Notes under the pieces: generated by a model
What the model was told of the DNA's origin: nothing
The model's database searches: none
The model's input: the letters and a program-made list of their open reading frames with translations, nothing else
Assembly (NCBI GenBank): GCA_002391235.1
Contig: DGRX01000014.1
Coordinates: forward strand, 1 to 64,000
DNA: 64,000 nucleotides
Direction: 5' to 3'
DNA from: Treponema sp. UBA4377
GTDB taxonomy: Bacteria > Spirochaetota > Spirochaetia > Treponematales > Treponemataceae
In this document: piece by piece, positions 15,880 through 24,644 of the stretch
How the letters are laid out: each line of letters starts with the position of its first letter
How positions within the stretch are numbered: position 1 is the stretch's first letter
Program-made: the position numbers and the translations under genes

Positions 15880-16611
15880 ATGAGAATGAATTTTGAAGAG
15901 ATAAAAAAAAACAAGGACTATGAATATGATTTTATTTTTTCTGATGACCTTAACCATCCAGCAAAAAAAGAGATTTTAACCATAAATGTAAAAGACGTTG
16001 CCGAAAAATTAGACGCGGGAATCGCGTTTGAATTGTTAAAAGAGTCATACGAGAAAATTTTAAAATCGACAGTTCTTGATTTTTTAACTAATTTAGGAGA
16101 AATCACCGAATATGAATACAACTATAAAATTTACGGTTTCATCAAAGAAACATATGGCGCATTCGCTTTTTTCTATCAGCGCAAGAACAACAAAAAACAA
16201 ACATTGAAGTTTAAGACGGGAGAAAGTTTGACCATAAACGAAAACGGTTTTTCAATAAATCTAACGCTTCCATGTTACCCCGTTTTTTGGAAAAAAAATG
16301 ACAACAACTCATACTCAGAAGGAATAGAGACAAACTCCGACGAAAAGTTTTTCATAACAGAGATATCTAAAAAAGAAAATGATTATTGGAAATTAGAAAT
16401 TATTGAAACAAATGCAGAGACCTCAAAATTATATGGGCGCTTTAAGTTTTTCGTAAAAGAAGGCGACACGCTGACATTTAAATACTATGACAATGAAATG
16501 TACAGCGTGAATGCGACTGTTTTTAAAATAAACTACAATGAAATTGAATTGTCATTTGACAGCGTAATTTCAAAACCCATCGAAGCATACAAATTGAAAG
16601 AGACCTACTAG
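15880..16611 (+). CDS. Protein of unknown function, AT-rich gene
   Basis: 243 residues; I do not recognise a family. It has no signal peptide or membrane segment. The first about 110 residues are charged and helical, the rest looks beta-rich with many Asn, Lys, Tyr and Phe. A strong ribosome site (AAGGAAGG, 15865-15872) precedes ATG 15880. Base use is clearly different from its neighbours: A- and T-ending codons dominate (AAA, GAA, ATT, AAT), while hrpA and the HEAT-repeat gene are GC-rich. This suggests recent acquisition or an unusual selective history. It stands alone after hrpA and converges with the HEAT-repeat gene. Confidence 0.75.
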   Translation: MRMNFEEIKKNKDYEYDFIFSDDLNHPAKKEILTINVKDVAEKLDAGIAFELLKESYEKILKSTVLDFLTNLGEITEYEYNYKIYGFIKETYGAFAFFYQRKNNKKQTLKFKTGESLTINENGFSINLTLPCYPVFWKKNDNNSYSEGIETNSDEKFFITEISKKENDYWKLEIIETNAETSKLYGRFKFFVKEGDTLTFKYYDNEMYSVNATVFKINYNEIELSFDSVISKPIEAYKLKETY

Positions 16612-16645
16612 CGCTTTCTTGCCGTCCTGCCGCTCACGCGGACTG

Positions 16646-18145
16646 TCATTCAATGCCCAAAAGCTTCATCGCGCGCTTTTGGAGCGAGCCCATTTTTTTG
16701 TCGTCGGCAATCGCGCGGATTTTTGGCTCGCAGGAAGAGAATTTTCCGGCAGCATACATGTCCATGCCGATTGAGCGGGTGTCCTTGTCTTGGCTGGAAA
16801 GGTAGGCCGCGCAGGCGCCGCTAAAGGCAGAATCTGAATATTTTGTCAAAAGCTTTCCAACATCGCGCCTCATCGGCTTTTTGGTGTCGTCGGCGGCCAA
16901 GGCTTGGGCCCACTTGGCTATTTCGGAGCGGCCGGCCTTTCCGTATTTCAACAGCGCTTCCGTCGCCTGCTTTTTTACGGCGTCGCTTGTTTTTTTGTCG
17001 GTGATTTGTCCGACCAAGAATTTGTCGGCCTCCGCGTCCTCGTAGGCGGCAAGCTTTTCGTAGGCCCTTTTCTTTACGGCTGCCTCCGGGTCGTTCTTCG
17101 CGCGATAGACCAAATAAGGAACAGCCTCCTTAAGCTTCATGCCGGCCGCCGCGTCAATCGCGTCTAGGCGAACCTTGTATTGCGAGTCCTTTATCGCTTG
17201 GACAACCAAGTCCTTGGCTTCCTTTGTGTCAAAGTTAGAAATTCCCTTTAAGACGTAGCAGCGCATGTTGGGGTCGGGCTCTTCAAAAAGCTTTAGCAAA
17301 ACCGGAATCGACTCGGGCTTTTTCATCGCGCCGATCGCTTCGGCGGCGTAGCAGCGCACAAAGGCGTTCTCTCCGTCGTCTTTCGCTATCTCGACAAGCG
17401 CGTCCCAAGTCTGGACGGCCTTTATTTTTCCAAGCACTTTCATAAGGGCCTGGCGTTGCGGCGTGGTCAAGTCGGCGCGGTCCAGGTAGTCAACCAAGTA
17501 TTCGGCCTCGCGCTCGCCGCCGATTTCTCCAAGCGTCGTAAGCGCGGGACTAAAATAGTTTTCGTTGTCGCTTTCCAAAAGCGCCACAACGGCTGGAACC
17601 GCGGCCTTAGTCTTTACGGTGGCCGTGTATTTAAAGACTTTTTCTACGGTTGAGTTCCGCTCCTCGTAAGGGTCATTTAAAATCGTGACGGCGTAGTCCT
17701 CAAGGCAAGGGTCCTCCAGCTTTGTGAAGTAGTCCAAAATTTTTTCGCGGACCGCGGGGCTTTTTGTCGTTTGGAACAAGTCGTAAAGCTCGTCGGAATA
17801 CCTTGGGTCGTCGTTGTCAATCAATTTTTGAACCAGCTCGCTAAGCTCCGAGTCGATTCCAAATTTTATCGTCTCGCGATTTTTTTCCTTTGTGTCGGCC
17901 TCGTCCTTTTCTTCGGCGGCTTTGGCCTTTTGGCTGTCGGGCGCTTTTGGCCTTTTGGCCGCGGGAACGTCGCTCACGCCGGCAAGCTCTATTTTTTCAT
18001 TTTCTTTTGTCTCGGCCTGTTCATTTGTCTCTTCCCGCTCTGGAACGATGTCAACCACAGGAGCATCTTCCGCTCCGCCGTCTTGGGCAAAAAGGATTGT
18101 TGAGAAACAAAAAATCGCAGCCGCAAAAATCGCAAAAATTTTCAT
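16646..18145 (-). CDS. Exported HEAT-repeat protein
   Basis: 499 residues. A signal peptide (MKIFAIFAAAIFCFSTILFAQ) is followed by a charged low-complexity linker to about residue 85. The rest is made of about 30-40-residue helical HEAT-type repeats (for example VPAVVALLESDNENYFSPAL, IPVLLKLFEEPDPNMRCYVL, VPYLVYRAKNDPEAAVKKRA). HEAT solenoids are protein-binding scaffolds; this one should act in the periplasm. It starts four bases after tgt and is the last gene of the long minus-strand run. No enzymatic motif is seen. The linker contains QKAKAAEE-type sequence similar to the short-repeat peptides elsewhere in the window, but the match is weak. Confidence 0.75.
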   Translation of the reverse strand: MKIFAIFAAAIFCFSTILFAQDGGAEDAPVVDIVPEREETNEQAETKENEKIELAGVSDVPAAKRPKAPDSQKAKAAEEKDEADTKEKNRETIKFGIDSELSELVQKLIDNDDPRYSDELYDLFQTTKSPAVREKILDYFTKLEDPCLEDYAVTILNDPYEERNSTVEKVFKYTATVKTKAAVPAVVALLESDNENYFSPALTTLGEIGGEREAEYLVDYLDRADLTTPQRQALMKVLGKIKAVQTWDALVEIAKDDGENAFVRCYAAEAIGAMKKPESIPVLLKLFEEPDPNMRCYVLKGISNFDTKEAKDLVVQAIKDSQYKVRLDAIDAAAGMKLKEAVPYLVYRAKNDPEAAVKKRAYEKLAAYEDAEADKFLVGQITDKKTSDAVKKQATEALLKYGKAGRSEIAKWAQALAADDTKKPMRRDVGKLLTKYSDSAFSGACAAYLSSQDKDTRSIGMDMYAAGKFSSCEPKIRAIADDKKMGSLQKRAMKLLGIE

Positions 18146-18149
18146 AGTC

Positions 18150-19289
18150 TTATTTTACCTCACCGCGGGTAAATCTGTCTAGGAAGCTTCTCCTATACTC
18201 TTCAAACCTTCCTTCCTCGATGGAGTTACGGATTTTTTTGACCAAAGAATGCAAAAAATAAAGGTTGTGGTAGCTTGAAAGCATCGAAGAAAGGATTTCC
18301 TGGCTTTTAAACATATGGCGAAGGTAGGCGCGGCTGTAGTTTTTGCAAACCTTGCAGTCGCACTCCGGGTCAATCGGGCCAAAGTCATGGGTAAAGCGCT
18401 CTTGCTTTATGCTTAGCATTCCGTCATGGGTAAAATAGCTTCCGTTCCTCGCGTTTCTTGTGGGAAGAACGCAGTCAAACATGTCGATTCCGTCGGCCAC
18501 CGCCTCAAAAATGTATTCGGGCGTTCCGATTCCCATGACATACTTGGGCTTTTCCTCCGGCAAATACTGAACGGTGTATTGCAAGTAGCGCGCAAAGACG
18601 TCGCCAGGCTCGCCGACGCTTAGGCCGCCGATGGCGATTCCCGGCAAGTTCAAGCTTGAAACAAATTCCGCGCTTTGCTTTCGCAAGTCCTCAAAGAAAT
18701 TTCCCTGCGCTATCGGAAAAAGGATTCCCTTGTATCCTTCCTCTTCCTGGACCTTTTTCCATTCGGCCACCGCGCGCTCAAGCCATCGGCTTGTGGTTCC
18801 AAGCGCGCTCTCGGCTTCCTTTTTGTCCACCCCATAGGCCGCGCAAACGTCCAGCTGCATTTGTATGTCGGAGTTAAAGTCGGCTTGCGTGCGGACGACG
18901 CTTTCGGGCGTGAATAAGTGGTAGGAGCCGTCGACCGTGCTTTGGAAGCGGACGCCCTCCTCCATAATCTTTCTGATTTTAGAAAGGCTAAAGACTTGAA
19001 AGCCGCCTGAGTCGGTCAAAAAATTCCGCTTCCAGCCTGTAAAGCCATGCAAGCCGCCGGCCTCGCGAACAAGCTGGCTTCCGGGACGCAAGTACATATG
19101 GTAAGTGTTGGCCAAAATGATTTCAAAGCCGATTTCCTCAAGGTCGTCCTTGCTAACAGCCTTGACCGAGCCGTTGGTTCCAACCGGCATAAAAACCGGC
19201 GTTTGCACCCTTCCGTGCGGCAAAGTCAATTCTCCCGTTCGCGCGCGCGACAAAGAGGATTTTGCCTTAATCTTAAAAATCGAATTCAT
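18150..19289 (-). CDS. tgt: Queuine tRNA-ribosyltransferase
   Basis: About 379 residues from ATG 19289, preceded by GGGG at suitable distance; a GTG at 19301 is the alternative. Family motifs are clear: MPVGTNGSVKA, the active-site LTDSGGFQVFSL, IAIGGLSVGEP, DCVLPTRNARNG, and the zinc-binding CDCKVC with a downstream His. The enzyme exchanges guanine 34 for a queuosine precursor in tRNAs for Asp, Asn, His and Tyr. It sits between lptG (13 bases) and the HEAT-repeat protein. Confidence 0.95.
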   Translation of the reverse strand: MNSIFKIKAKSSLSRARTGELTLPHGRVQTPVFMPVGTNGSVKAVSKDDLEEIGFEIILANTYHMYLRPGSQLVREAGGLHGFTGWKRNFLTDSGGFQVFSLSKIRKIMEEGVRFQSTVDGSYHLFTPESVVRTQADFNSDIQMQLDVCAAYGVDKKEAESALGTTSRWLERAVAEWKKVQEEEGYKGILFPIAQGNFFEDLRKQSAEFVSSLNLPGIAIGGLSVGEPGDVFARYLQYTVQYLPEEKPKYVMGIGTPEYIFEAVADGIDMFDCVLPTRNARNGSYFTHDGMLSIKQERFTHDFGPIDPECDCKVCKNYSRAYLRHMFKSQEILSSMLSSYHNLYFLHSLVKKIRNSIEEGRFEEYRRSFLDRFTRGEVK

Positions 19290-19302
19290 AGACCGCCCCA
19301 CA

Positions 19303-20379
19303 CTAAGTTCTGCTGTATTTTAACAAGACCCAACTAATCACAATAAAAAGCGCGACAGGAAACCAGGCTCCCATCAAAGGCGGAAGCATTCCAAACTTTG
19401 CCATCAGCATCGTAATCATTTGCGTGACGTAAAACAAAACCGCCATTCCCAAAGAAAGGGTCAAGCTTATCACAAAAACGTTCCGCTGGCTTTTCCCCGA
19501 AATGCCGATCGACAAAAAGGCCACGATCAAAACGACAAAAGGAAACGCGAACTTGTTGTAGTACTGGCTTAGGCTTTCGGCGAACGGAAGTCCGGCCTTT
19601 TGCAGGCGCTTGATGTAGGCGCGGCTTTCGGCGACAGTCGCGGACTCGACAGAGACCGTGTTGTTCCTAAAAGTCTCCGGCGGCTCTGTCAAAGCCAGTT
19701 GGTCAACGGTGTTCACCGAGCCGCTTCTTAACGAATCGCCGTCGTAAATGTATTCGACGCCGTTTTCGGTCCTCCAATGATTTTCGTTTTTATCCCAAAT
19801 TGCCAGCGGCGCGTAAATGATTGAAACAAGCTCGCGCTTTTCGTTTCTGGCAACGACATAAAGCCTGTGAAGGCGCTGGCTTTCGTCGTCGTAGTATTCG
19901 GCCTTGTAAACCATCTCGCCGTTTCCGGACATCAACACAATGTGGTCGTTGCTCTTGTTCTTTTGTTCGCGCAGGGCCGCGGCCTTTAACTCCTCGTACT
20001 TAAGGCTGGCTTTTACGACGACGCGGTCTTGAAAGACAAAAAGCGCCACAGACAAAACGGCTGACAATACGATCAATGGCATTGAAAATTTTATCAGCGA
20101 AACGCCCGAAGCGAAAAGCGCTGTAAGTTCGTTCCTTGAATAAAGGGAGCTTAGCATAAAGCATGACGCGAACAAAACGCTCATCGGAAGCGCCCAAGTG
20201 AAAGTTTTTGGAAGAAAGTTCAGCATAATCGCGCCGACGGCGGCCGGAGGAACCATGTTCAAAATGTACTTCCAAATGTTCATCATAAGGTCCACCAATT
20301 CCAAAATAAAGGCAAAGGTGAACATCGAGCAAACAAAAAGCGGAAGAAAGAGGCGGTAAACGTAAAGGACAAGCTTCAT
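19303..20379 (-). CDS. LptF/LptG family permease, second copy
   Basis: 358 residues from ATG 20379, which overlaps the stop of the upstream paralogue as ATGA; this, not the TTG-type start further up, is the likely start. Three N-terminal membrane helices, a periplasmic beta-rich domain of about 170 residues and three C-terminal helices (FAFPFVVLIVAFLSIGISG onward) give the usual LptF/G layout. In LPS-producing bacteria LptF and LptG form the membrane part of the LptB2FG transporter. Treponemes often lack true LPS, so the cargo may be another glycolipid. Which of the two genes is F and which G cannot be decided here. Confidence 0.85.
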   Translation of the reverse strand: MKLVLYVYRLFLPLFVCSMFTFAFILELVDLMMNIWKYILNMVPPAAVGAIMLNFLPKTFTWALPMSVLFASCFMLSSLYSRNELTALFASGVSLIKFSMPLIVLSAVLSVALFVFQDRVVVKASLKYEELKAAALREQKNKSNDHIVLMSGNGEMVYKAEYYDDESQRLHRLYVVARNEKRELVSIIYAPLAIWDKNENHWRTENGVEYIYDGDSLRSGSVNTVDQLALTEPPETFRNNTVSVESATVAESRAYIKRLQKAGLPFAESLSQYYNKFAFPFVVLIVAFLSIGISGKSQRNVFVISLTLSLGMAVLFYVTQMITMLMAKFGMLPPLMGAWFPVALFIVISWVLLKYSRT

Positions 20380-21701
20380 TTTTTTCTTGCCCCCAGATAA
20401 AACAAAAACGCCGACAGTCCCACAACCGTGTTGGGCAGCCACATCAAGAAAAATCCGTTCAAGCCGTTCCTATAGCCCAGCTGGATTCCAACCGTCATCA
20501 TCGCCCAATACAAGAACGAAATGAAAATGCCCACGACAAGCCCGATTGTCTGCCCGTTGACTTTTCCAAAAAGCAGCGCCAAAGGCATCGCCAAAAAAGC
20601 GAAAAACAGCGATCCGAACGGAAGCGAAAACTTTTTGTTGTACTCCAAGACGTTCATGTTTATCTCGCGCGGATCATGGCCGCCCTCTTTTTTCATTTTG
20701 CCAATCCTCTTTCCCAAGTCAAAGCTGGTAAGCTCCGCCGGCGAAAGGCTGCGCTCAAAGTTAAAGACCGTGCTTTCAAAAAGATGCAGCGACATTGTCT
20801 TTGACTTTAAAAGGTCAAAGTCGGAAGGCTTGCTCCTGTCCAAAACGATTACGGTCGCGTCGTTCATGTCAAAGCGCATGCTTACGCCCTTGTAGGCGCC
20901 GGAATCGACGTGGGTTTTGCCGGCGACGATAAAGCGCTGGTTTCCCGACTCGTCGTAGTCAAGCAAAAGCAAGTCGCTTACGTCCTTGTCGCTTACGTTG
21001 CCAAAGACAACGCTGGTGTCGTTCAGGCGCTTTACGCTTTGCGCCTCCACTTCCATCGTGGGATTTGAGGCGATCGATTTTCTAAGCTGCTCGCGGGTTT
21101 TTGACGTTCCCAAGGGCAAAAGATAGTCGTTGACGAAAAAAGAAAAGATTGAGATTATGACGCCCAAGACCGCTATTGGCTTTAGCAAAAGCTTTCGCAA
21201 ATTGCAGCCCGAAGCCTTGAAAATCAAAATTTCGTTGTCGGTGTTCATCCTTCCCAAGCACATCAAAAAGCCTGTCAGCGTCGCAAAGGGAGCGGACTGC
21301 GCGATTACAAACGGAAGCGAATAGAACATAAGCTTCATCGCGTCGACGATTGGAATGCGCTTTCCCAAAAGCTGCTTCATAAAAAGCATGATTTGGTTCA
21401 CAAAGAAAATCAAGAAGAAAAAAAGATACATTACAAAAAAGTAAAGCAAAAGCTGCTTTACGATGTATCTTGTAAGCTTTTTGTCCTTGTTTTGCCGCCT
21501 GTAGAATTTTAGCGCAATCCACTTGCGCTTTGCCTTGGCGCAATATCCCGCGGCCTTGTCTTTTAAGAGGCGGATTTTTTTATGTTTTAGGATTTTTTGG
21601 AGGAGCTTTTGAAAAAGGCCTTGGCAAAAAAGCCTGGCGCGGCCTTTTGTTTCTTGGGCTAGGCGGAGAAGCTCTTCCAGCGCGTTATCTTTTCCATCCA
21701 T
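20376..21701 (-). CDS. LptF/LptG family permease with basic N-terminal extension
   Basis: 441 residues. Residues 1-76 are a Lys/Arg-rich, helical stretch not found in usual YjgP/YjgQ proteins, which start near the RYIVKQLLLYFF motif. After it follow three membrane helices, a periplasmic domain and three more helices (FSLPFGSLFFAFLAMPLALLFG). ATG 21701 directly follows the dut stop. It is paired with the next gene by a four-base overlap, as expected for a heterodimer. The extension would face the cytoplasm. Confidence 0.85.
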   Translation of the reverse strand: MDGKDNALEELLRLAQETKGRARLFCQGLFQKLLQKILKHKKIRLLKDKAAGYCAKAKRKWIALKFYRRQNKDKKLTRYIVKQLLLYFFVMYLFFFLIFFVNQIMLFMKQLLGKRIPIVDAMKLMFYSLPFVIAQSAPFATLTGFLMCLGRMNTDNEILIFKASGCNLRKLLLKPIAVLGVIISIFSFFVNDYLLPLGTSKTREQLRKSIASNPTMEVEAQSVKRLNDTSVVFGNVSDKDVSDLLLLDYDESGNQRFIVAGKTHVDSGAYKGVSMRFDMNDATVIVLDRSKPSDFDLLKSKTMSLHLFESTVFNFERSLSPAELTSFDLGKRIGKMKKEGGHDPREINMNVLEYNKKFSLPFGSLFFAFLAMPLALLFGKVNGQTIGLVVGIFISFLYWAMMTVGIQLGYRNGLNGFFLMWLPNTVVGLSAFLFYLGARKK

Positions 21702-22142
21702 TCACTTTCCAGTCGAGCCAAAGCCGCCCGAACCGCGCTCAGTTTGGTCAAGAGTTTCCACGGCGCAAAATTGGGCGCGAGTCACCGGAGCGGCGACGAT
21801 TTGCGCTATTCTGTCGCCCTTATTAACGGTGAACGCTTCTTTGCCCAGATTTACAAGAATCACCTTAAGCTCGCCGCGATAATCGCTGTCGATCGTTCCG
21901 GGCGTGTTCAATACTGTGACTCCGTTTTTTGCCGCCAAACCCGAGCGCGGACGAACTTGAATTTCGTAGCCGTCGGGAATGGCGAAAAAGAGGCCGGTTC
22001 CAATCAAGGCGCGGTCGCCCGGCTTCAATTCCACTGGAGAGTCGACAAAGGCGCAAACGTCCGCGCCCGCCGCTCCAGCGGTCTTGTATTCGGGAATCGT
22101 GACTCCTTCCAAAGCCTTGACCTTGATTGAAACTTCGCTCAT
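21702..22142 (-). CDS. dut: dUTP diphosphatase
   Basis: 146 residues, normal trimeric dUTPase length. The five conserved motifs are visible: AGADVCA, PRSGLAAKNG, the uracil-binding stretch around NTPGTIDSDYRGE, GDRIAQIV, and the C-terminal RGSGGFGSTG arm that closes over the substrate. It hydrolyses dUTP to dUMP, keeping uracil out of DNA. It lies three bases after pnp and one base before lptF. Confidence 0.96.
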   Translation of the reverse strand: MSEVSIKVKALEGVTIPEYKTAGAAGADVCAFVDSPVELKPGDRALIGTGLFFAIPDGYEIQVRPRSGLAAKNGVTVLNTPGTIDSDYRGELKVILVNLGKEAFTVNKGDRIAQIVAAPVTRAQFCAVETLDQTERGSGGFGSTGK

Positions 22143-22145
22143 ATT

Positions 22146-24245
22146 TTACTTCTTTTGCTCGTCCAAAGCGTCGATGTAAGAAAGCTGCAAGCGGCCTCTC
22201 TGGTCGACTTCCAAAAGCTTGACAGGAATAACCTGTCCTTCCTTAAGAACGTCAGTCACCTTTTCAACTCTTCCGTGAGAAAGCTTTGAAATGTGGCAAA
22301 GGCCTTCTTTTCCGGGAAGAATCTCGATAAAGGCGCCAAAGTCCTTTATGCTCTTGACAGTTCCCTGGTAAATCGTGCCGGGCTCCGGATCTTCGGCGAT
22401 GCCCTTGACTGCCTTGGCGGCTTCTTCGGCGGCCATGCCGGTCTTTCCGTAAATCGTGACCGTTCCGTCTTCGTCAGTGTTGATCGTAACGTCATACTGG
22501 GCGCAAAGAGCCTTGATGTTCTTTCCGCCGGGTCCGATAAGGGCGCCGATTCTGTCAATCGGAATCTTTGTCGTAAGAATTTTGGGAGCGTACGGAGAAA
22601 GCGGCGCGGGCTTTGAAATGCACTTTTCCATGATGGAAAGAATGTGCAAGCGGCCGACGCGGGCCTGCTCCAAGGCCTTTGTCATGATTTCTGTCGTAAC
22701 GCCAGGAATCTTGATGTCCATCTGGAAGCCTGTGATTCCGTCCTTTGTTCCGGCAACCTTAAAGTCCATGTCGCCAAGGTGGTCTTCCTCTCCCAAGATG
22801 TCTGACAAAATCTTGTACTTTTCGTAGTGCTCGCCTTCTGTAATCAAGCCCATCGCGATTCCGGCAACCATCTTCTTAAGCGGAACGCCGGCCGCGAGCA
22901 TTGACAAACAGCCGCCGCAAGTAGAGGCCTGCGATGACGAGCCGTTTGACTCAAGGATTTCAGAAACAACGCGAACCGTGTACGGGAATTCCTCTCGGCT
23001 TGGAACCATCGGCGCCAACGAGCGGCGGGCAAGGTTTCCGTGGCCGATTTCGCGGCGGCCTGTAGTGAGCTTTCCTGTCTCGCCTACTGAGTAAGGCGGG
23101 AAGTTGTAGTGCAAGATAAAGTGCTCGCTTCTCTCGCCGTCGATGTCGTCGTATGACTGCTCGTCCTGAAGCGTTCCCAAAGTCGTGACGGCCAAAGACT
23201 GGGTCTCGCCGCGGGTGAACAAGGCGCTTCCGTGCGGGCGCGGCAAAACGTTCACTTCGCAAGTAATCGGGCGGATTTCGTCGCACTTTCTTCCGTCGAT
23301 GCGCACTCCTTCCTCCAAAATTGACTTTCTAAGAAGCTTGTACTGGATGTCGTCGAACAAGGCGTCAAAAAGCTTTTTCTGCGTTTCGTCCTCAAGCTGC
23401 TCGGCGTATTCGGCGGCGATTTGCTTTTTCACGGCCTTTACGGCTTCTCCGCGGGCCTGCTTTCCCGGGCGGAAGTTGGCTTCCTTGACAAGCGGAGTGG
23501 CCTTGGCTTCGATTTCGGCGGCGTTGGCAAGAGTCACGTCAAGAGGCGCGAGCGGAAGCTTTTCCTTTCCGGCCTTCTTTACCAACTCTTCCTGGAGCAA
23601 GCACATGTCGGTGATGAACTTTTGCGCCTCGTTCAAGGCGCCGAGCATCACTTCTTCGCTGACTTCGTTGGCGCCGCCTTCTACCATAGTAAAGCCGTCT
23701 TTTGTTCCGGCGACTACGATTTCAAGCTGAGCCTTTTCCTGCTCTTGGAACGTCGGGTTGATGATATACTTTCCGTCAAGGTATCCTACGCGGCAAGCGG
23801 CGACAGGTCCGTGGAACGGAATGTCTGAAATTGAAACGGCCGCGCTCGAAGCGATTACGGCCAAAATGTCGGGTGTGTGGATTCCGTCCGCGCTTACGCA
23901 AGTCGGAACGATTTGGATTTCGCGTCCGAATGACATTTCAAAAAGCGGGCGCATCGGGCGGTCGATAAGGCGGCTGACCAAGATTTCCTTGTCCTTGGGG
24001 CGGCCTTCGCGCTTGACAAAGCCTCCGGGGATTTTTCCGGCGGCGTAAAATTTTTCATTGTATTCAACAGTAACGGGAACGTAGTCCATTCCTTCAACTA
24101 CCGTGCTCGAAGCGCAAACTGTGGCGATTACCGCCGTTCCCGCAAACTGGGCATAGACGCAGCCGTTGGCCTGCTTGCCGATTTTTCCGGTTTCAAGAAT
24201 CAATTCCTCGTCGCCGATTTTGTAGGTTACTCTTTCTACTGACAA
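22146..24245 (-). CDS. pnp: Polyribonucleotide nucleotidyltransferase (PNPase)
   Basis: About 699 residues from TTG 24245 (LSVERVTYKI), which has AGAGG eight bases upstream; the frame is open further up but those residues do not belong to the family. Domains in order are two RNase PH-like halves with an intervening helical part (phosphate site near SSSQASTCGG), a KH domain (IGALIGPGGKNIKAL) and an S1 domain (GTIYQGTVKSIKDFGAFIE). The enzyme degrades RNA 3' to 5' with phosphate, usually in the degradosome. The rpsO-pnp order is the common bacterial one. Confidence 0.95.
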   Translation of the reverse strand: MSVERVTYKIGDEELILETGKIGKQANGCVYAQFAGTAVIATVCASSTVVEGMDYVPVTVEYNEKFYAAGKIPGGFVKREGRPKDKEILVSRLIDRPMRPLFEMSFGREIQIVPTCVSADGIHTPDILAVIASSAAVSISDIPFHGPVAACRVGYLDGKYIINPTFQEQEKAQLEIVVAGTKDGFTMVEGGANEVSEEVMLGALNEAQKFITDMCLLQEELVKKAGKEKLPLAPLDVTLANAAEIEAKATPLVKEANFRPGKQARGEAVKAVKKQIAAEYAEQLEDETQKKLFDALFDDIQYKLLRKSILEEGVRIDGRKCDEIRPITCEVNVLPRPHGSALFTRGETQSLAVTTLGTLQDEQSYDDIDGERSEHFILHYNFPPYSVGETGKLTTGRREIGHGNLARRSLAPMVPSREEFPYTVRVVSEILESNGSSSQASTCGGCLSMLAAGVPLKKMVAGIAMGLITEGEHYEKYKILSDILGEEDHLGDMDFKVAGTKDGITGFQMDIKIPGVTTEIMTKALEQARVGRLHILSIMEKCISKPAPLSPYAPKILTTKIPIDRIGALIGPGGKNIKALCAQYDVTINTDEDGTVTIYGKTGMAAEEAAKAVKGIAEDPEPGTIYQGTVKSIKDFGAFIEILPGKEGLCHISKLSHGRVEKVTDVLKEGQVIPVKLLEVDQRGRLQLSYIDALDEQKK

Positions 24246-24298
24246 TTCCTTTTCCTCTTTATCTTCTTTTCCGCAATCACAGGATACGGTCAACTGTT

Positions 24299-24319
24299 GG
24301 CGGCGCAAAAAACGCCGCC
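24299..24319 (-). promoter_or_regulatory. Hairpin between rpsO and pnp
   Basis: GGCGGCG and CGCCGCC form a seven-pair stem with an A/T loop, 16 bases after the rpsO stop. No T-run follows on the minus strand, so it is less like a terminator and more like the RNase-processed leader hairpin known upstream of pnp in other bacteria. That role is inferred from position. Confidence 0.5.
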
Positions 24320-24334
24320 ATATTTAAAACAAAT

Positions 24335-24604
24335 TTACTTGCGGAGGCCGAGCTCTTTGATGAGGGCGCGGTAGCCTTCCAAGTCCTTTCTCATCAAGTA
24401 CTTGAGGAAGCGCTTGCGCTGGCCTACAACCTTCATCATGCTGCGCTTGGCGCTTGAGTCCTTGGGAAAGCGGTTCACGTGGTCTGTAAGCTGCTGGATG
24501 CGGCTTGTCAAAAGCGCGATCTGAACCTTTGTGTTTCCTGTGTCGTTTTCGTTGGCTCCAAACTTGCTAACGATTGAGTGTGACAATTCCTTTGAAAGTG
24601 CCAT
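24335..24604 (-). CDS. rpsO: 30S ribosomal protein S15
   Basis: 89 residues, the standard length. Conserved S15 features include NDTGNTKVQIALLTSRIQQL, the LTDHVNRFPKDSSAKRSMM segment (His and Asp that contact 16S rRNA) and the C-terminal RFLKYLMRKDLEGYRALIKE. A ribosome site AGGAG precedes the ATG. It binds the central domain of 16S rRNA early in 30S assembly. Confidence 0.97.
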   Translation of the reverse strand: MALSKELSHSIVSKFGANENDTGNTKVQIALLTSRIQQLTDHVNRFPKDSSAKRSMMKVVGQRKRFLKYLMRKDLEGYRALIKELGLRK

Positions 24605-24644
24605 GTTTTTCTCCTAAAAATTCGATTTGCCCCAGCGGGGCTTT

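Noticed and set aside
23185..23730. 181-codon plus-strand frame across pnp
   Set aside because: It is antisense to the conserved RNase PH domains of pnp, has no family-like sequence and arises from the GC-rich third codon positions.
24246..24308. Upstream extension of pnp
   Set aside because: It would start inside the rpsO-pnp hairpin and adds Cys-rich residues not seen in PNPase.
24631..24643. GCCCC-AGC-GGGGC hairpin followed by T on the plus strand, as a terminator
   Set aside because: No plus-strand gene ends here, and on the minus strand, where ribF ends, no proper T-run follows.
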